The notes under the pieces were generated by a model. The model was not told where the DNA came from and made no database searches. It was given only the letters and a program-made list of their open reading frames with translations. DNA of 64,000 nt from Clostridiales bacterium 1_7_47FAA. Its GTDB lineage: Bacteria > Bacillota > Clostridia > Lachnospirales > Lachnospiraceae. The stretch is taken from the NCBI GenBank assembly GCA_000155435.1, contig DS990260.1:1551871-1615870 (forward strand). The letters are read 5' to 3'. Within the stretch, counting starts at the first letter, position 1; the number at the start of each line of letters is the position of its first letter. Position numbers and translations under genes: made by a program. Positions 8,887 through 17,786 of this stretch are shown here, in pieces.

Positions 8887-10410
8887 CTAATATTTCAATA
8901 CTTCCCTTACATGGGATGCAATCCCTTCGACCTTCGGTCCATAGATCACCTGGATGTGCACGTCGCTGGGACGGACAAATCCCATGGCCCCGGTCTTCTT
9001 CAATAACTCATCATTTACCAGCGCCATATCCTTTAAATCAACCCGAAGCCTTGTCAGACAGTTATTCACCACCACGATGTTCTCACGTCCCCCAAGTCCT
9101 TCAATGATCCTGGACGCAAGGATATGCTGTTTCTCATCAAGGCTGCCCCCCTTGGTCTCCTGTTCCGGCTCTTCATCTGACACGTCAATGGACAGCTGTT
9201 TTCTGCTAAGATACCATTTAAACACATAATAGTATGCCGCTGAGAAAAACGGTCCGGTAATCAATACCCAATACCAGTGCGAGCCTGGCTGGAACACGCC
9301 CCATATGAGGAAATCAATGAGGCCGCCTCCCGTATTTCCAATGATGACGTTAAACGCGGACATCAGCATGAAGGAAAGCCCGCCCATCAATGCGTGGAAC
9401 AGATACAGGGGAGGTGCGATGAACATAAAGGAAAATTCCAGCGGCTCGGTGATGCCGGATACAATACTGGCGGCAACGCCCGCAATCATCAGCGCCTTCA
9501 CCTTTGCCTTTTTCTCCGGCGGGGATGTCCTGTAAATGGCCAGCGCCGCTGCCGGAAGACCGAACATCATCATGGGCATCTTGCCCTGTCCCAGGAACAC
9601 GGTAAAAGGCTTAAGCTGCGAGATATCCACCTTATCAATAAACTGCAGGAAAATGTTCAGGCAGCCCTCCACCCCCTCATAGACACCGCCGATGGAGGTG
9701 GTACGGAAAATGCCGTTAAGCACATGGTGAAGCCCGGTGGGAATCAGCAGGCGCTCCAGGAAGCCGTATCCGAATACCCCTGCCAGCCCGGTAGCGGATA
9801 TCAGCCCGCCCATGCCGTCAATGGCCATGGATACGGGCGACCAGACAAAGGGCGCCGCCAGGCCCACGGCAGCCATTGCCAGAATGACCACAATCGCCAC
9901 AAAACGTTTGCCCCCATAAAAGGAGACAGCCACTGGGAACGTGATTTTATGGTACCGGTTGTGCAGCGCGGCAGTCACCACGCCGGTGACAATCCCCGCC
10001 ACCGCGCCCATATCCAGCGTTTCCACCCCCAGGATGGTAGATATCTTCAGCGCCCCAAAGTTCATGAATCCTGATTGGATCATACAGGAAGAGGCCACTA
10101 AAAACGTATAGTATCCGATAAAACCTGCAAATGCGGCTATCTCCTTTTCCTCCCTCGCCATCCCGAAGGAGATGGAGATGGCAAACAGGACCGGAATCAG
10201 TGTAAATACAACACCCGCAACCTTATTTAACGTTGAGATGATGAAATACAGAAGCTCCTGCTGTAAAAACGGGGCCGCCGCCTGTACCTGTGCTTTCATA
10301 AGCGCGGAAGTCAGTCCCAGTACAATACCGCATGCGGCCAGGGCCGCAATGGGCATCAGCAGGCTGCGTCCCAGCGCCGAGAAAAAATCCATTACTTTAT
10401 TCTTCCCCAT
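8887..10410 (-). CDS. PTS alpha-glucoside/glucose-type EIIBC permease
   Basis: 507 residues. The EIIC part has about ten hydrophobic segments and the signatures GFLERLLIPTGLHHV and GITEPLEF. The C-terminal EIIB domain carries the phosphorylated cysteine in NNCLTRLRVDL. No EIIA domain is present, so a separate EIIA is needed. It imports and phosphorylates a glucoside, and the adjoining GH4 enzyme then cleaves it. The start is the ATG at 10410 after GGAGGGAAAGGA; an upstream in-frame TTG is less likely. It follows the GH4 gene by 37 bases in one operon. Confidence 0.9.
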   Translation of the reverse strand: MGKNKVMDFFSALGRSLLMPIAALAACGIVLGLTSALMKAQVQAAAPFLQQELLYFIISTLNKVAGVVFTLIPVLFAISISFGMAREEKEIAAFAGFIGYYTFLVASSCMIQSGFMNFGALKISTILGVETLDMGAVAGIVTGVVTAALHNRYHKITFPVAVSFYGGKRFVAIVVILAMAAVGLAAPFVWSPVSMAIDGMGGLISATGLAGVFGYGFLERLLIPTGLHHVLNGIFRTTSIGGVYEGVEGCLNIFLQFIDKVDISQLKPFTVFLGQGKMPMMMFGLPAAALAIYRTSPPEKKAKVKALMIAGVAASIVSGITEPLEFSFMFIAPPLYLFHALMGGLSFMLMSAFNVIIGNTGGGLIDFLIWGVFQPGSHWYWVLITGPFFSAAYYYVFKWYLSRKQLSIDVSDEEPEQETKGGSLDEKQHILASRIIEGLGGRENIVVVNNCLTRLRVDLKDMALVNDELLKKTGAMGFVRPSDVHIQVIYGPKVEGIASHVREVLKY

Positions 10411-10447
10411 AATCTTACTATCCTTTCCCTCCAAATTATCCTACGGA

Positions 10448-11773
10448 TCATTTTAACTCAGGCCACATCCCCCGGTTTGCTTCAATCAGCGCATCCAGCA
10501 CCTTCCTCGCCTTCTTGGCATCGTTAATCAGACGGTTAAGGGTGAATGCCTCCAGTGCCTTCTGGTAGGAGTTCTCAAAATAAGCATCCACAATCAGCTT
10601 CTCACAGGATACCTGGTTCACCAGGAGTCCCAGGTTGAACTGGGGGATATTTCCCACCCTCATGGGACGCGGGCCGTTGGCTCCCAGTTCGCACACCACC
10701 TCCACCATGGCATCGTCCTGCATATTGGCAATGGCTCCGTTGTTCTCAACAATCAGGATGTGTCTGTCATTCTTATTGTAAGCAATGGCCTCGGCAACCT
10801 TAATCATCATCTCGGCATGGGCATCGGAAATAGCATCAAACCTGTCCCCCAGCTTACCTTCCCTGATTACCTCCTCACACTCGCCGAATACGCGCTTCTC
10901 CCTTCCTGCCATGACCTCGTCCGCACGGGTGAAATCAGGATCCAGGTGGCTGGCCTTATATTCCGGGTACAGGTAATACTGGTCGTATGTATTGGGCAGG
11001 AAATCCGGGAAATCCGCCATAAGGGTCTGCACCATCCCATAGGTGTCCAGCCAGGATTTGTCCCTCTGCTCGGCATCCTGGGGAAGGAAACCGTTCCGGG
11101 CAACCATCTCCCTGATTTTAGGAAGCAGGTCCTCGCCTGTGCGGCTGTCATACATGTGGGTAAACCATCCGTAATGGTTCAGTCCGAAGTATACCGGGTC
11201 CAGATCTTCCCAGCTGCAGTTAAGGAGACGGCTGCAGGAACGCACCACGTTCTCCGGCTGGTCGCAGATATTTAAAAGTCTCCTGTCCCCGGGAAATTCC
11301 CTTCGGAGCGCTTCCGCCACAATGGCAGCCGGGTTGGAGTAATTCAGGATCCAGGCGTCCGGCGCATATCTGCGGATATCGTGCACTGCCTTAATCATGT
11401 CCACGCAGGACCTGAGTCCGTAGGCCATTCCGCCTGCCCCGCATGTCTCCTGTCCGATGATTCCCATGCTCAGCGGTATATGCTCGTCCTTGGCGCGCAT
11501 GGGAAGCCCGCCTGCGCGCATCTGCATGAACACAAAGTCCATCCCCTCGTACGCTTCCCTGCAGTCTGTGGTATATGAAAAATCCAGTTCCGGGAACCGC
11601 TCCCTGAAAAGGATCTCCCCATATTTTCCAATGGGTTCCTGGCGTTCTGCGTCAATATCGAACAGCACCAGCTTCTTCAAAGGAAATTCTTCCCTGAGCC
11701 TGACAAATGACTTGAGGAATCCAAGGGTAAAGGTACTCCCGCCTCCCACGATACATAAATTAAATGCTTTCAT
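10448..11773 (-). CDS. GH4 6-phospho-alpha-glucosidase
   Basis: 441 residues, usual for GH4 enzymes, which need NAD and a divalent metal. The N-terminal Rossmann part starts LCIVGGGSTFTLGF. Metal and catalytic segments include GQETCGAGGMAYG, LNYSNPAAI, NICDQP and GLNHYGW. The Cys in the GAGG segment is typical for the 6-phospho-alpha-glucosidase branch (GlvA/MalH). It heads the two-gene operon with the EIIBC permease and hydrolyses the phosphorylated disaccharide in the cytoplasm. Confidence 0.9.
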   Translation of the reverse strand: MKAFNLCIVGGGSTFTLGFLKSFVRLREEFPLKKLVLFDIDAERQEPIGKYGEILFRERFPELDFSYTTDCREAYEGMDFVFMQMRAGGLPMRAKDEHIPLSMGIIGQETCGAGGMAYGLRSCVDMIKAVHDIRRYAPDAWILNYSNPAAIVAEALRREFPGDRRLLNICDQPENVVRSCSRLLNCSWEDLDPVYFGLNHYGWFTHMYDSRTGEDLLPKIREMVARNGFLPQDAEQRDKSWLDTYGMVQTLMADFPDFLPNTYDQYYLYPEYKASHLDPDFTRADEVMAGREKRVFGECEEVIREGKLGDRFDAISDAHAEMMIKVAEAIAYNKNDRHILIVENNGAIANMQDDAMVEVVCELGANGPRPMRVGNIPQFNLGLLVNQVSCEKLIVDAYFENSYQKALEAFTLNRLINDAKKARKVLDALIEANRGMWPELK

Positions 11774-11958
11774 TTTCCTTCTCCTTTTTCAACGTTTATA
11801 GTTGTCTGTCTCTGATGACCTTATGATACTTCATTCTGTTTTGTATGTAAATAGTTCCAGATTCATACGGATAGCATCCCTTATTTTAATATTTATGACT
11901 TATATAGTAATTTTTTTCATAAGTTGTGTGGCACCGGAACAAACAGCCCATGACAAAA

Positions 11959-11993
11959 GGCGGCCGCACCGATTGATAATCCGTGCGGCCGCC
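11959..11993 (-). terminator. Terminator downstream of the CAP-domain gene
   Basis: 11-bp GC-rich stem GGCGGCCGCAC / GTGCGGCCGCC with a 13-base loop. On the minus strand it is followed by TTTTGTC. It lies in the 260-bp gap between the GH4 and CAP genes; the remainder of the gap is AT-rich and holds the upstream region of the GH4 operon. Confidence 0.8.
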
Positions 11994-12033
11994 CTGATTT
12001 TACTTTGTAACTGCAGTCCAATCCATATGTATG

Positions 12034-12774
12034 TTAGCGGATAAATAACTGGGTCCAGTAATTAACGCCTGATGCGTTCTGGTAATGTCCTACGCCGATG
12101 GAGGTATAGCTGCTGTTCAGGATATTGGCCCTGTGGCCGGAGCTGTTCATCCAGCCCTCCATCACCTTTTCCGGTGAGTTCTGTCCATAAGCAATGTTCT
12201 CCCCTGCGCCGCTGAAGTTCACACCCGCTTCGGTCAGGGCAGAATTAAAGCTGCTGCCATCCGGTCTGGTGTGTGAAAAGGATCTCTCTATCTCCTTGGC
12301 TCTTACCTGGGCTGCGCTGGCTGCGCCTCTATCCACGGTAAGGGCCGGAAGGCCGGCCTTGGCCCTTTCTTCATTTACCAGTCTCACGACTTCATTGGCA
12401 AATGCGTCCTGGGAACCGTCTGTCCCGGGCTGGTCCGGAGCAGGGTTGCCCGGCTGGTCCGGAAGCATGCCGCCGGGCTGATCCGGAAGCATATTACCCG
12501 GGAAATCCGGGATTGGGAAATCCGGGGCAGGCAGACTGTTGTCCGGGATATTGGAACCTGGAATATTGATGCCCGGAATATTGATTCCCGGGATATTAAC
12601 ACCTGGGAAACCAGGCAGTTCACAGTTGGAACCATTCATGCTGCCGCCGATGACAATCATCTTTCCTCCCGGAATGTTATATGTACCGGTTGCTGCTAAT
12701 GCGGTTACCGGAACCGCGCCCGCTACCGCCATGGCTGTTGCTGCTGTCAAAAGGCAAACTGATAATTTCCTCAT
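12034..12774 (-). CDS. Secreted CAP/SCP-domain protein (YkwD-like)
   Basis: 246 residues. An N-terminal signal peptide ends near VTALAA. Then comes a Pro/Gly/Asn-rich linker of short repeats (NIPGINIPGINIPG, then PDQPG units). The C-terminal 120 residues are a CAP domain (LVNEERAKAGLPAL, SFSHTRPDG, GENIAYG, GHRANILN). Bacterial members are exported, and the function is usually unknown or linked to the cell wall. AGGAGG precedes the ATG. Confidence 0.9.
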   Translation of the reverse strand: MRKLSVCLLTAATAMAVAGAVPVTALAATGTYNIPGGKMIVIGGSMNGSNCELPGFPGVNIPGINIPGINIPGSNIPDNSLPAPDFPIPDFPGNMLPDQPGGMLPDQPGNPAPDQPGTDGSQDAFANEVVRLVNEERAKAGLPALTVDRGAASAAQVRAKEIERSFSHTRPDGSSFNSALTEAGVNFSGAGENIAYGQNSPEKVMEGWMNSSGHRANILNSSYTSIGVGHYQNASGVNYWTQLFIR

Positions 12775-12940
12775 GGTATGTCCTCCTATTATTACATAAA
12801 TATTACATTTCTGTTACAAAAATATAATACCACATAATCAATGGAAAATGTTTAGGAAACCAATGGTAAATCTGGAAATCCTGTTTCCAGTGCTCCATCC
12901 CACCACTCAGTGCACGCCTTCCCGGGAATGGGTCTGAACA

Positions 12941-13300
12941 TCACCTTCCGTCATCCGTGCTGTGTATTTTCTTCGCTTTACCCGCTTTCTTCTTCACCTT
13001 GGGTTCAGGCAGTTCCCCGCAGGTCTGGATGACCAGCCGGGCAAGGAAGTCCGCGTCATCCAGATCCTCCACCAGATACATGCCTGGCTCCCCTCCATGA
13101 GGAGCTGCCGGTTCTGCGTCCGGTAAAAGCAGATGGCCCGCATTGGTCATTTTCACATAAAACTGGTTGTCCTCCACGGTTCCAAAGAACTTGCCGCCGC
13201 ACCAGAGGCCGTATTCCCCGAATAATTTCTTATAGGTAATCACGCCCGCACCCGCCAGCTGGGATGCAACATATTGTACATATCCTAAACTTGAAGCCAT
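12941..13300 (-). CDS. TfoX N-terminal-domain protein
   Basis: 119 residues with the TfoX N-terminal core (YKKLFGEYGLWCGGKFFGTV) and a Lys-rich tail. The second of two close ATGs is chosen because AAGGAGG abuts the first. Stand-alone TfoX-N proteins in Firmicutes have no proven role; the competence function is known from the longer protein of Gammaproteobacteria. Confidence 0.8.
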   Translation of the reverse strand: MASSLGYVQYVASQLAGAGVITYKKLFGEYGLWCGGKFFGTVEDNQFYVKMTNAGHLLLPDAEPAAPHGGEPGMYLVEDLDDADFLARLVIQTCGELPEPKVKKKAGKAKKIHSTDDGR

Positions 13301-13427
13301 AGCCATCCTCCTTGTCTATCACGTGCCGGGTTCTGATCCTATTCCATCGCCTTCAGCACCTCAATTTTCTCCAATCATAACACCACAAACACGACAACAG
13401 AATGTCATATTTATACATTTTATCTGT

Positions 13428-14357
13428 CTAAATAACCGATTCCCCATTCTCCGGTTGATACAGTGCGCGTATCCTGCCTGCGGTCTCTGCCAGTTCTTTT
13501 CTGAACGCCTCCGGCTCCAGCAGTTCTATCTGGCTGCCAAGACTGAGGACCCACCCAAGCAGATTCTCCTTATCGGAATAACCTGCCTGGAACAGAATAC
13601 GGCCGTCTTCCATTTCCTTCAGGCTTTCAATCCCAAACTCTTCTATGATGCGCCATTTGACTGCCGGCTGGCAGATGGCCTTTACCTGGAACCTTACCGG
13701 AAACGGGCCTGTGGGTTCATTTTCATAAGCAGGCATATTACGTTTTGTAAAATGCTCCTGGCAGAGTTCCAAATCTGCCATACGGTTCAGTTTAAACATC
13801 CGGTAATCTTCCCTGAGACAGCAATATCCCCACACATACCAGGATGACCACTGGAATACCAGCGTATAAGGTTCAATGCAGCGGGAAGTCTCGCCGGACG
13901 GGGAAAAATAGGAAAACCGGGTCAGCCTGCATTCCTCGATGGCTTCCTGGAACAGATGGATTTTAGGCGTAAGGGTCTCTTTGTACCAGGAGGACAGGTT
14001 AATCATGATATGGCTGTCAACATGAATCAGATCATGGTTCCCCACAGACAGCTTGTCCATCAGCTGTCTGTACTGCCCGGTAAAGGATACGCTGTCCAGG
14101 CTTCGGAGTCCTGCCAGGATGGACTGCATTTCCCTGGATGTGAGCAGGGTTTTATCCATCCTGTACCCTTCCATGATGGAAATGCCTCCGTTCACACCCC
14201 TGGTGGTCACTATGGGGATTCCTGCCTTACATATATCCTCAATGTCGCGGTTGATGGTGCGCCGGGATACCTCAAATTTATCCGCAAGGTAGGGCGCGGT
14301 CACCTTTTCTTTCTGGAGAAGGACGGATAAAATACCGATGAGACGGTCAATCTTCAT
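13428..14357 (-). CDS. WYL-domain transcriptional regulator
   Basis: 309 residues. The N-terminal HTH_11-type winged helix (APYLADKFEVSRRTINRDIE) is followed by a WYL domain (WSSWYVWGYCCLREDYRMFKL) and a WYL C-terminal extension. Members of this YafY/PafBC-like family sense diverse ligands, often nucleic acids. AAAGGAGG precedes the ATG. No target operon is evident from position. Confidence 0.88.
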   Translation of the reverse strand: MKIDRLIGILSVLLQKEKVTAPYLADKFEVSRRTINRDIEDICKAGIPIVTTRGVNGGISIMEGYRMDKTLLTSREMQSILAGLRSLDSVSFTGQYRQLMDKLSVGNHDLIHVDSHIMINLSSWYKETLTPKIHLFQEAIEECRLTRFSYFSPSGETSRCIEPYTLVFQWSSWYVWGYCCLREDYRMFKLNRMADLELCQEHFTKRNMPAYENEPTGPFPVRFQVKAICQPAVKWRIIEEFGIESLKEMEDGRILFQAGYSDKENLLGWVLSLGSQIELLEPEAFRKELAETAGRIRALYQPENGESVI

Positions 14358-14438
14358 ATGGCTTGAACCTCCTTTGCTGCCTGCATACCTTATCTTACTA
14401 TCAATCCTTTATTTGTTCAATTTCTTTTCCCCAAAACC

Positions 14439-14479
14439 AGCAGAAAACACAGCAGTAATTTACCGCTGTGTTTTCTGCT
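14439..14479. terminator. Bidirectional-looking terminator after the YjdF gene
   Basis: Perfect 15-bp stem AGCAGAAAACACAGC / GCTGTGTTTTCTGCT around an 11-base loop, just past the stop of the YjdF gene and upstream of the WYL regulator. Confidence 0.85.
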
Positions 14480-14491
14480 TTTATCTTTGAT

Positions 14492-14905
14492 TTATCTTCC
14501 CCGGTGCTTCTCTTTCCGCTTTTGTTGCCTGATTTCAAACTGGCGCTGCTTTTCTTCTTCCTTCTGCCTGCAGCCCTTCTCCTTGCGCGCCAACTTATCC
14601 TCTTCCTTCTGGAGACTTAACGCCTGCTGGGATTTGGTCCCGGTCCCGTGTGCTTCCAGCTGTTTCCTGATATTCCTCTGCATGCGCTTGGGATTAACCT
14701 TTGTTTCCTTTTTCCCGCCAGCTTCCACCGGCGGGCTGAACCGCAGTTTATTCCAGTTCTTTAAAAGAAATTCATATACCTCATAGTCCTTTGGTTCTGC
14801 CCCGAATGTGATTTTGCAGGCTTCCAGCTTTCCATCCTGGATGCGTTCATAGATACCGATCCAGAAAATGCCGTCAAAAAATACTGTCAGTTTACTTTTT
14901 TGCAT
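14492..14905 (-). CDS. yjdF: YjdF-family protein (DUF2992)
   Basis: 137 residues. The N-terminal part (KSKLTVFFDGIFWIGIYER) matches the YjdF family, and the C-terminal third is a highly charged Lys/Glu/Gln-rich helix. The biochemical role is unknown. In other Firmicutes the gene is controlled by the yjdF riboswitch, which binds planar aromatic nitrogen compounds, and a matching leader RNA is present here. The start at 14905 has GAGGAG at good distance. Confidence 0.85.
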   Translation of the reverse strand: MQKSKLTVFFDGIFWIGIYERIQDGKLEACKITFGAEPKDYEVYEFLLKNWNKLRFSPPVEAGGKKETKVNPKRMQRNIRKQLEAHGTGTKSQQALSLQKEEDKLARKEKGCRQKEEEKQRQFEIRQQKRKEKHRGR

Positions 14906-14907
14906 AA

Positions 14908-15030
14908 AAAACACTCCTCGCTTTCAACAGCAAAGAATGGACAACCGAGGAGGCAGGTTACTGACAGATTTTTGGAACTGCGCCCGGACTACCGGCCGGG
15001 ACTGTGTTTTTATCTTTGCGTTATTTAGTT
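14908..15030 (-). ncRNA. Candidate yjdF riboswitch in the leader of yjdF
   Basis: The RNA would begin near ACGCAAAGA (about 15020) and contain a GC-rich hairpin around CCCGGCCGG...CCGGGCG, then TCTGTCAGTAACCTGCC and GGTTGTCCATTCTTTGC. The last element pairs back to GCAAAGA. The CCTCCTCGG run can pair with the GAGGAG ribosome site, giving a translational switch. Position, size and these recalled conserved pieces fit the yjdF RNA family. A covariance search was not possible. Confidence 0.65.
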
Positions 15031-15040
15031 TTATGGTATC

Positions 15041-15069
15041 ATTTTACCTTATTGACTTCTTATTTGCAA
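15041..15069 (-). promoter_or_regulatory. Sigma-A promoter of the yjdF transcript
   Basis: On the minus strand TTGCAA (15064-15069), 17 bases, then TAAAAT (15041-15046). The predicted start lies just before the leader RNA. The other part of the 350-bp gap (15070-15255) is the upstream region of the DUF305 gene; nothing definite is seen there. Confidence 0.65.
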
Positions 15070-15255
15070 GTATTGATACGGAGATTGGCGTTTTTCCCTG
15101 ACCCGGCACTGTCTTGCGTAAAAACCGGTGAATCCAGCATCCACCATCCGCGCAAGGACTTACAATACGCTGTACCAGTATATTTTCCAGAAACCAGCAA
15201 ATACTAACCCCATCTATCATCAAACCACCAATCTAACAATACAGGAGATTTTACT

Positions 15256-16071
15256 ATGAACAAAAACATGCGTATCTGGATTATCGGTATCTGCGTTGCA
15301 CTGGTCATCATCATCGTGGCAGCGGCAGCATCCATGAACAGGAAAAACAACAGCCAGGGGCAAACCGGAACCACCTCGGAAAGCGGGGTGACAGAGGATC
15401 CCAACGCCGCATCCTCCTCCATGTCCGGCACGGACAACGGCTCCATGAACGGTTCAGAAGGCACATCCATGGCCGACAGCCATATGGACCATTCCTCCCA
15501 CGGCGGACAGGCATCCGGCAATGGCGATAACCTGAGCCGTTACCTGACCGAACAGGATTCCATCATGATGAATATGATGGATGACATGATGATCCGCGAA
15601 AAATCCGGCAGTGCCGACATTGACTTTTTAAAAGGAATGATTCCTCATCATGAGGCTGCCATCAAAATGTCGGAGAGCTATCTGGACTACGGCGGGGAAG
15701 TTTCCGGCCTTGAGACCCTGGCACAGGATATCATTACCGCTCAGAAAAAAGAACTGGCCCAGATGAATGACCTGGTTAATAAATACGAAAAAGAAGGAAA
15801 GAAGAATCAGGAAAATGAAGACGCTTACCTTGCAAAATACAGTGAGATGTTCTCCGATGATTCCATGTCCCATCACATCAATCCTTCCGGCGTCGACAAC
15901 ATTGACCAGGCATTTGCAGAAGGCATGATCATGCATCATCAGATGGCTGTGGATATGGCCAGGGATATCCTGGATTATTCAGAGCAGGAGGAAATAAAGA
16001 AACTGGCCCAGGATATCATCGATGTCCAGGAAAAAGAAATCGAACAGATGCAGAAGCTGATACAGAAATAA
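15256..16071 (+). CDS. Membrane-anchored tandem DUF305 protein
   Basis: 271 residues. One N-terminal membrane segment (WIIGICVALVIIIVAAAA), then a low-complexity Ser/Gly/Met/His linker, then two DUF305 units. The first has FLKGMIPHHEAAIKMS and the second FAEGMIMHHQMAVDMA, each followed by a helix ending in Gln/Glu-rich LAQDII...LAQM/IEQMQ. DUF305 is a four-helix ferritin-like domain often linked to copper handling. Met/His enrichment supports metal binding on the outer membrane face, which is inference. Confidence 0.88.
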   Translation: MNKNMRIWIIGICVALVIIIVAAAASMNRKNNSQGQTGTTSESGVTEDPNAASSSMSGTDNGSMNGSEGTSMADSHMDHSSHGGQASGNGDNLSRYLTEQDSIMMNMMDDMMIREKSGSADIDFLKGMIPHHEAAIKMSESYLDYGGEVSGLETLAQDIITAQKKELAQMNDLVNKYEKEGKKNQENEDAYLAKYSEMFSDDSMSHHINPSGVDNIDQAFAEGMIMHHQMAVDMARDILDYSEQEEIKKLAQDIIDVQEKEIEQMQKLIQK

Positions 16072-16076
16072 TAGGA

Positions 16077-16150
16077 AACTCCGGAAATACGGTTCATTTC
16101 CAGAATGCGTCCCCTGATGGGAAACGCATCCAATCCGTATTTCCGGAGTT
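16077..16150. terminator. Long bidirectional terminator between DUF305 and NhaC genes
   Basis: 16-bp arms AACTCCGGAAATACGG / CCGTATTTCCGGAGTT with a second small hairpin in the loop (ATGCGT...ACGCAT). It separates two convergent genes. Confidence 0.85.
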
Positions 16151-16159
16151 CTTTTATCC

Positions 16160-17677
16160 CTATTCCCCACCAGCCAGCCGCGCCGCCGAAATCCGGTTCA
16201 GCACTGCCATCACGACTACCAGGGCAACCACCGCAAAGCCAAGGGCTGCCTCGCTTCCGGTCAGTCCCGCTATGATATAGGCAATGAACGCTATGATTCC
16301 ATTGACAGCAGCATAGGGCAGCTGAGTCTTGATATGTTCCACCAGGTCGCACTCCGCACCCGTGGAGGACAGGATGGTGGTATCCGATATGGGTGAGCAG
16401 TGGTCGCCGAACAGGCCGCCGGACAGGACTGCACCAACCGCAATATAAAATGGTATGCCGAATGCATGCGCCATCGGGATTGCAAGCGGCATCATGATGG
16501 CGAACGTCCCCCAGGAACTGCCGGTTGAAAAGGATATGAACGCCCCGAACAGGAAGATTGCAACCGGCACAAGGGATGCGGAAAAACTCATGTCCTGAAG
16601 GAATCTGACTATGAATTCAGCCGTCCCCAGCCCGCTGATCATCTTACCCAGGGACCAAGCCAAAATCAGGGTAATGGCCACATCTGTCATCCCCTTCATA
16701 CCGCCCACATATACCTTGAATGTTTCGTTAAAATCCATGACCTTAAACAGGCAGATTAACGCCATCAGGACAACTGCCCCAAAGAAATATCCCATGGTCA
16801 GGGCCACGCGGAACGCGTTGCCGTCCACCTTTGCGAACGGGAATCCCAGAGGCGCCAGGGTTCCGAACAGGGTTACGAATACAACCACAATCGGAAGGAT
16901 TACCATAATCGGCTTTGCATGTTTAAGGGAATATCCATTCCTTGTCTCATGGACAATCTCCTCCTTGACCAGGTCAGCGGCCCTGTTTTCCTTCCCAGCC
17001 CGCATTTCCGCCTTTTTCATCTGAGAAAAATCCAGCTTCGTAAATGCCACCAGAGGAATCATGATGATTGCAAGGATGGCATAAAACTGGAATGGGATTG
17101 CGCGGACAAAGGTCGTATAATCAGACTCCGCCACCCCAAGATTCTCAAACTCCGCCTGAATCAGCCCCATGATATAAACGCCCCATCCGATGAACGGAAT
17201 CAGGATTGCCACAGGGGACGAGGTGGAATCCAGTACCCAGGCCAGCTTTTCCCTGGATATCTTCAGTTTGTCAAACAGCGGCCTGAACACCGGTCCCACC
17301 AAAAGGGGCGTACCCAGGTCCGAGAAAAAGATAAGGATTCCGCCGGCCCACGCGCACATCTGCGCCTTCAGCTTCGTGTTCACGTACCGGTACACGCTTT
17401 GGCTGAATGCCTGTGCTCCCCCGGATTTCTCCATCAATTTAATAAATCCCCCGATAAATACCACCAGGACAATCACACCTGAGTTGTAGCTGTCCGTCAG
17501 TTGGACAAACAGGTAATCGCCAATCATGGATTTCACGGCCAGGAACGGATTGCCCCCGCAGAATATCATGACTCCCACAAATCCCCCGCAGAACAGGGAC
17601 AGGATCACGTTCCTGCTCCTGATTGCAAGGATAACCGCGACAATGGGCGGCAACAGGCTTAATGCACCGTAATTCAT
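16160..17677 (-). CDS. nhaC: Na+/H+ antiporter, NhaC family
   Basis: 505 residues with about eleven hydrophobic segments. The conserved late segment GGLFGDHCSPISDTTILSS followed by LVEHIKTQLPYA is typical of NhaC. It exchanges protons or an organic anion for sodium at the membrane; some relatives (MleN-like) exchange malate/lactate, so the exact substrate is open. AGGAGG precedes the ATG. It stands alone, convergent with the DUF305 gene. Confidence 0.88.
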   Translation of the reverse strand: MNYGALSLLPPIVAVILAIRSRNVILSLFCGGFVGVMIFCGGNPFLAVKSMIGDYLFVQLTDSYNSGVIVLVVFIGGFIKLMEKSGGAQAFSQSVYRYVNTKLKAQMCAWAGGILIFFSDLGTPLLVGPVFRPLFDKLKISREKLAWVLDSTSSPVAILIPFIGWGVYIMGLIQAEFENLGVAESDYTTFVRAIPFQFYAILAIIMIPLVAFTKLDFSQMKKAEMRAGKENRAADLVKEEIVHETRNGYSLKHAKPIMVILPIVVVFVTLFGTLAPLGFPFAKVDGNAFRVALTMGYFFGAVVLMALICLFKVMDFNETFKVYVGGMKGMTDVAITLILAWSLGKMISGLGTAEFIVRFLQDMSFSASLVPVAIFLFGAFISFSTGSSWGTFAIMMPLAIPMAHAFGIPFYIAVGAVLSGGLFGDHCSPISDTTILSSTGAECDLVEHIKTQLPYAAVNGIIAFIAYIIAGLTGSEAALGFAVVALVVVMAVLNRISAARLAGGE

Positions 17678-17786
17678 ACTTTCCTCCTCATGTAACCCTT
17701 ATTATGTTTATACATGAAAATGCATAAACCACAACTGATTTTAATGGATTGGGGAGAAAATAGCAAGCGGTTATTTCCAATTTCCT

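Noticed and set aside
12870..12891. Hairpin CTGGAAA/TTTCCAG upstream of the CAP gene
   Set aside because: Short 7-bp stem, no T run, no clear relation to a transcript end.
16133..16143. Near copy of the shufflon core (AATCCGTATT) in the host terminator
   Set aside because: Ten of eleven core bases only, and it is explained by the hairpin arm of the terminator; no fibre cassette adjoins it.
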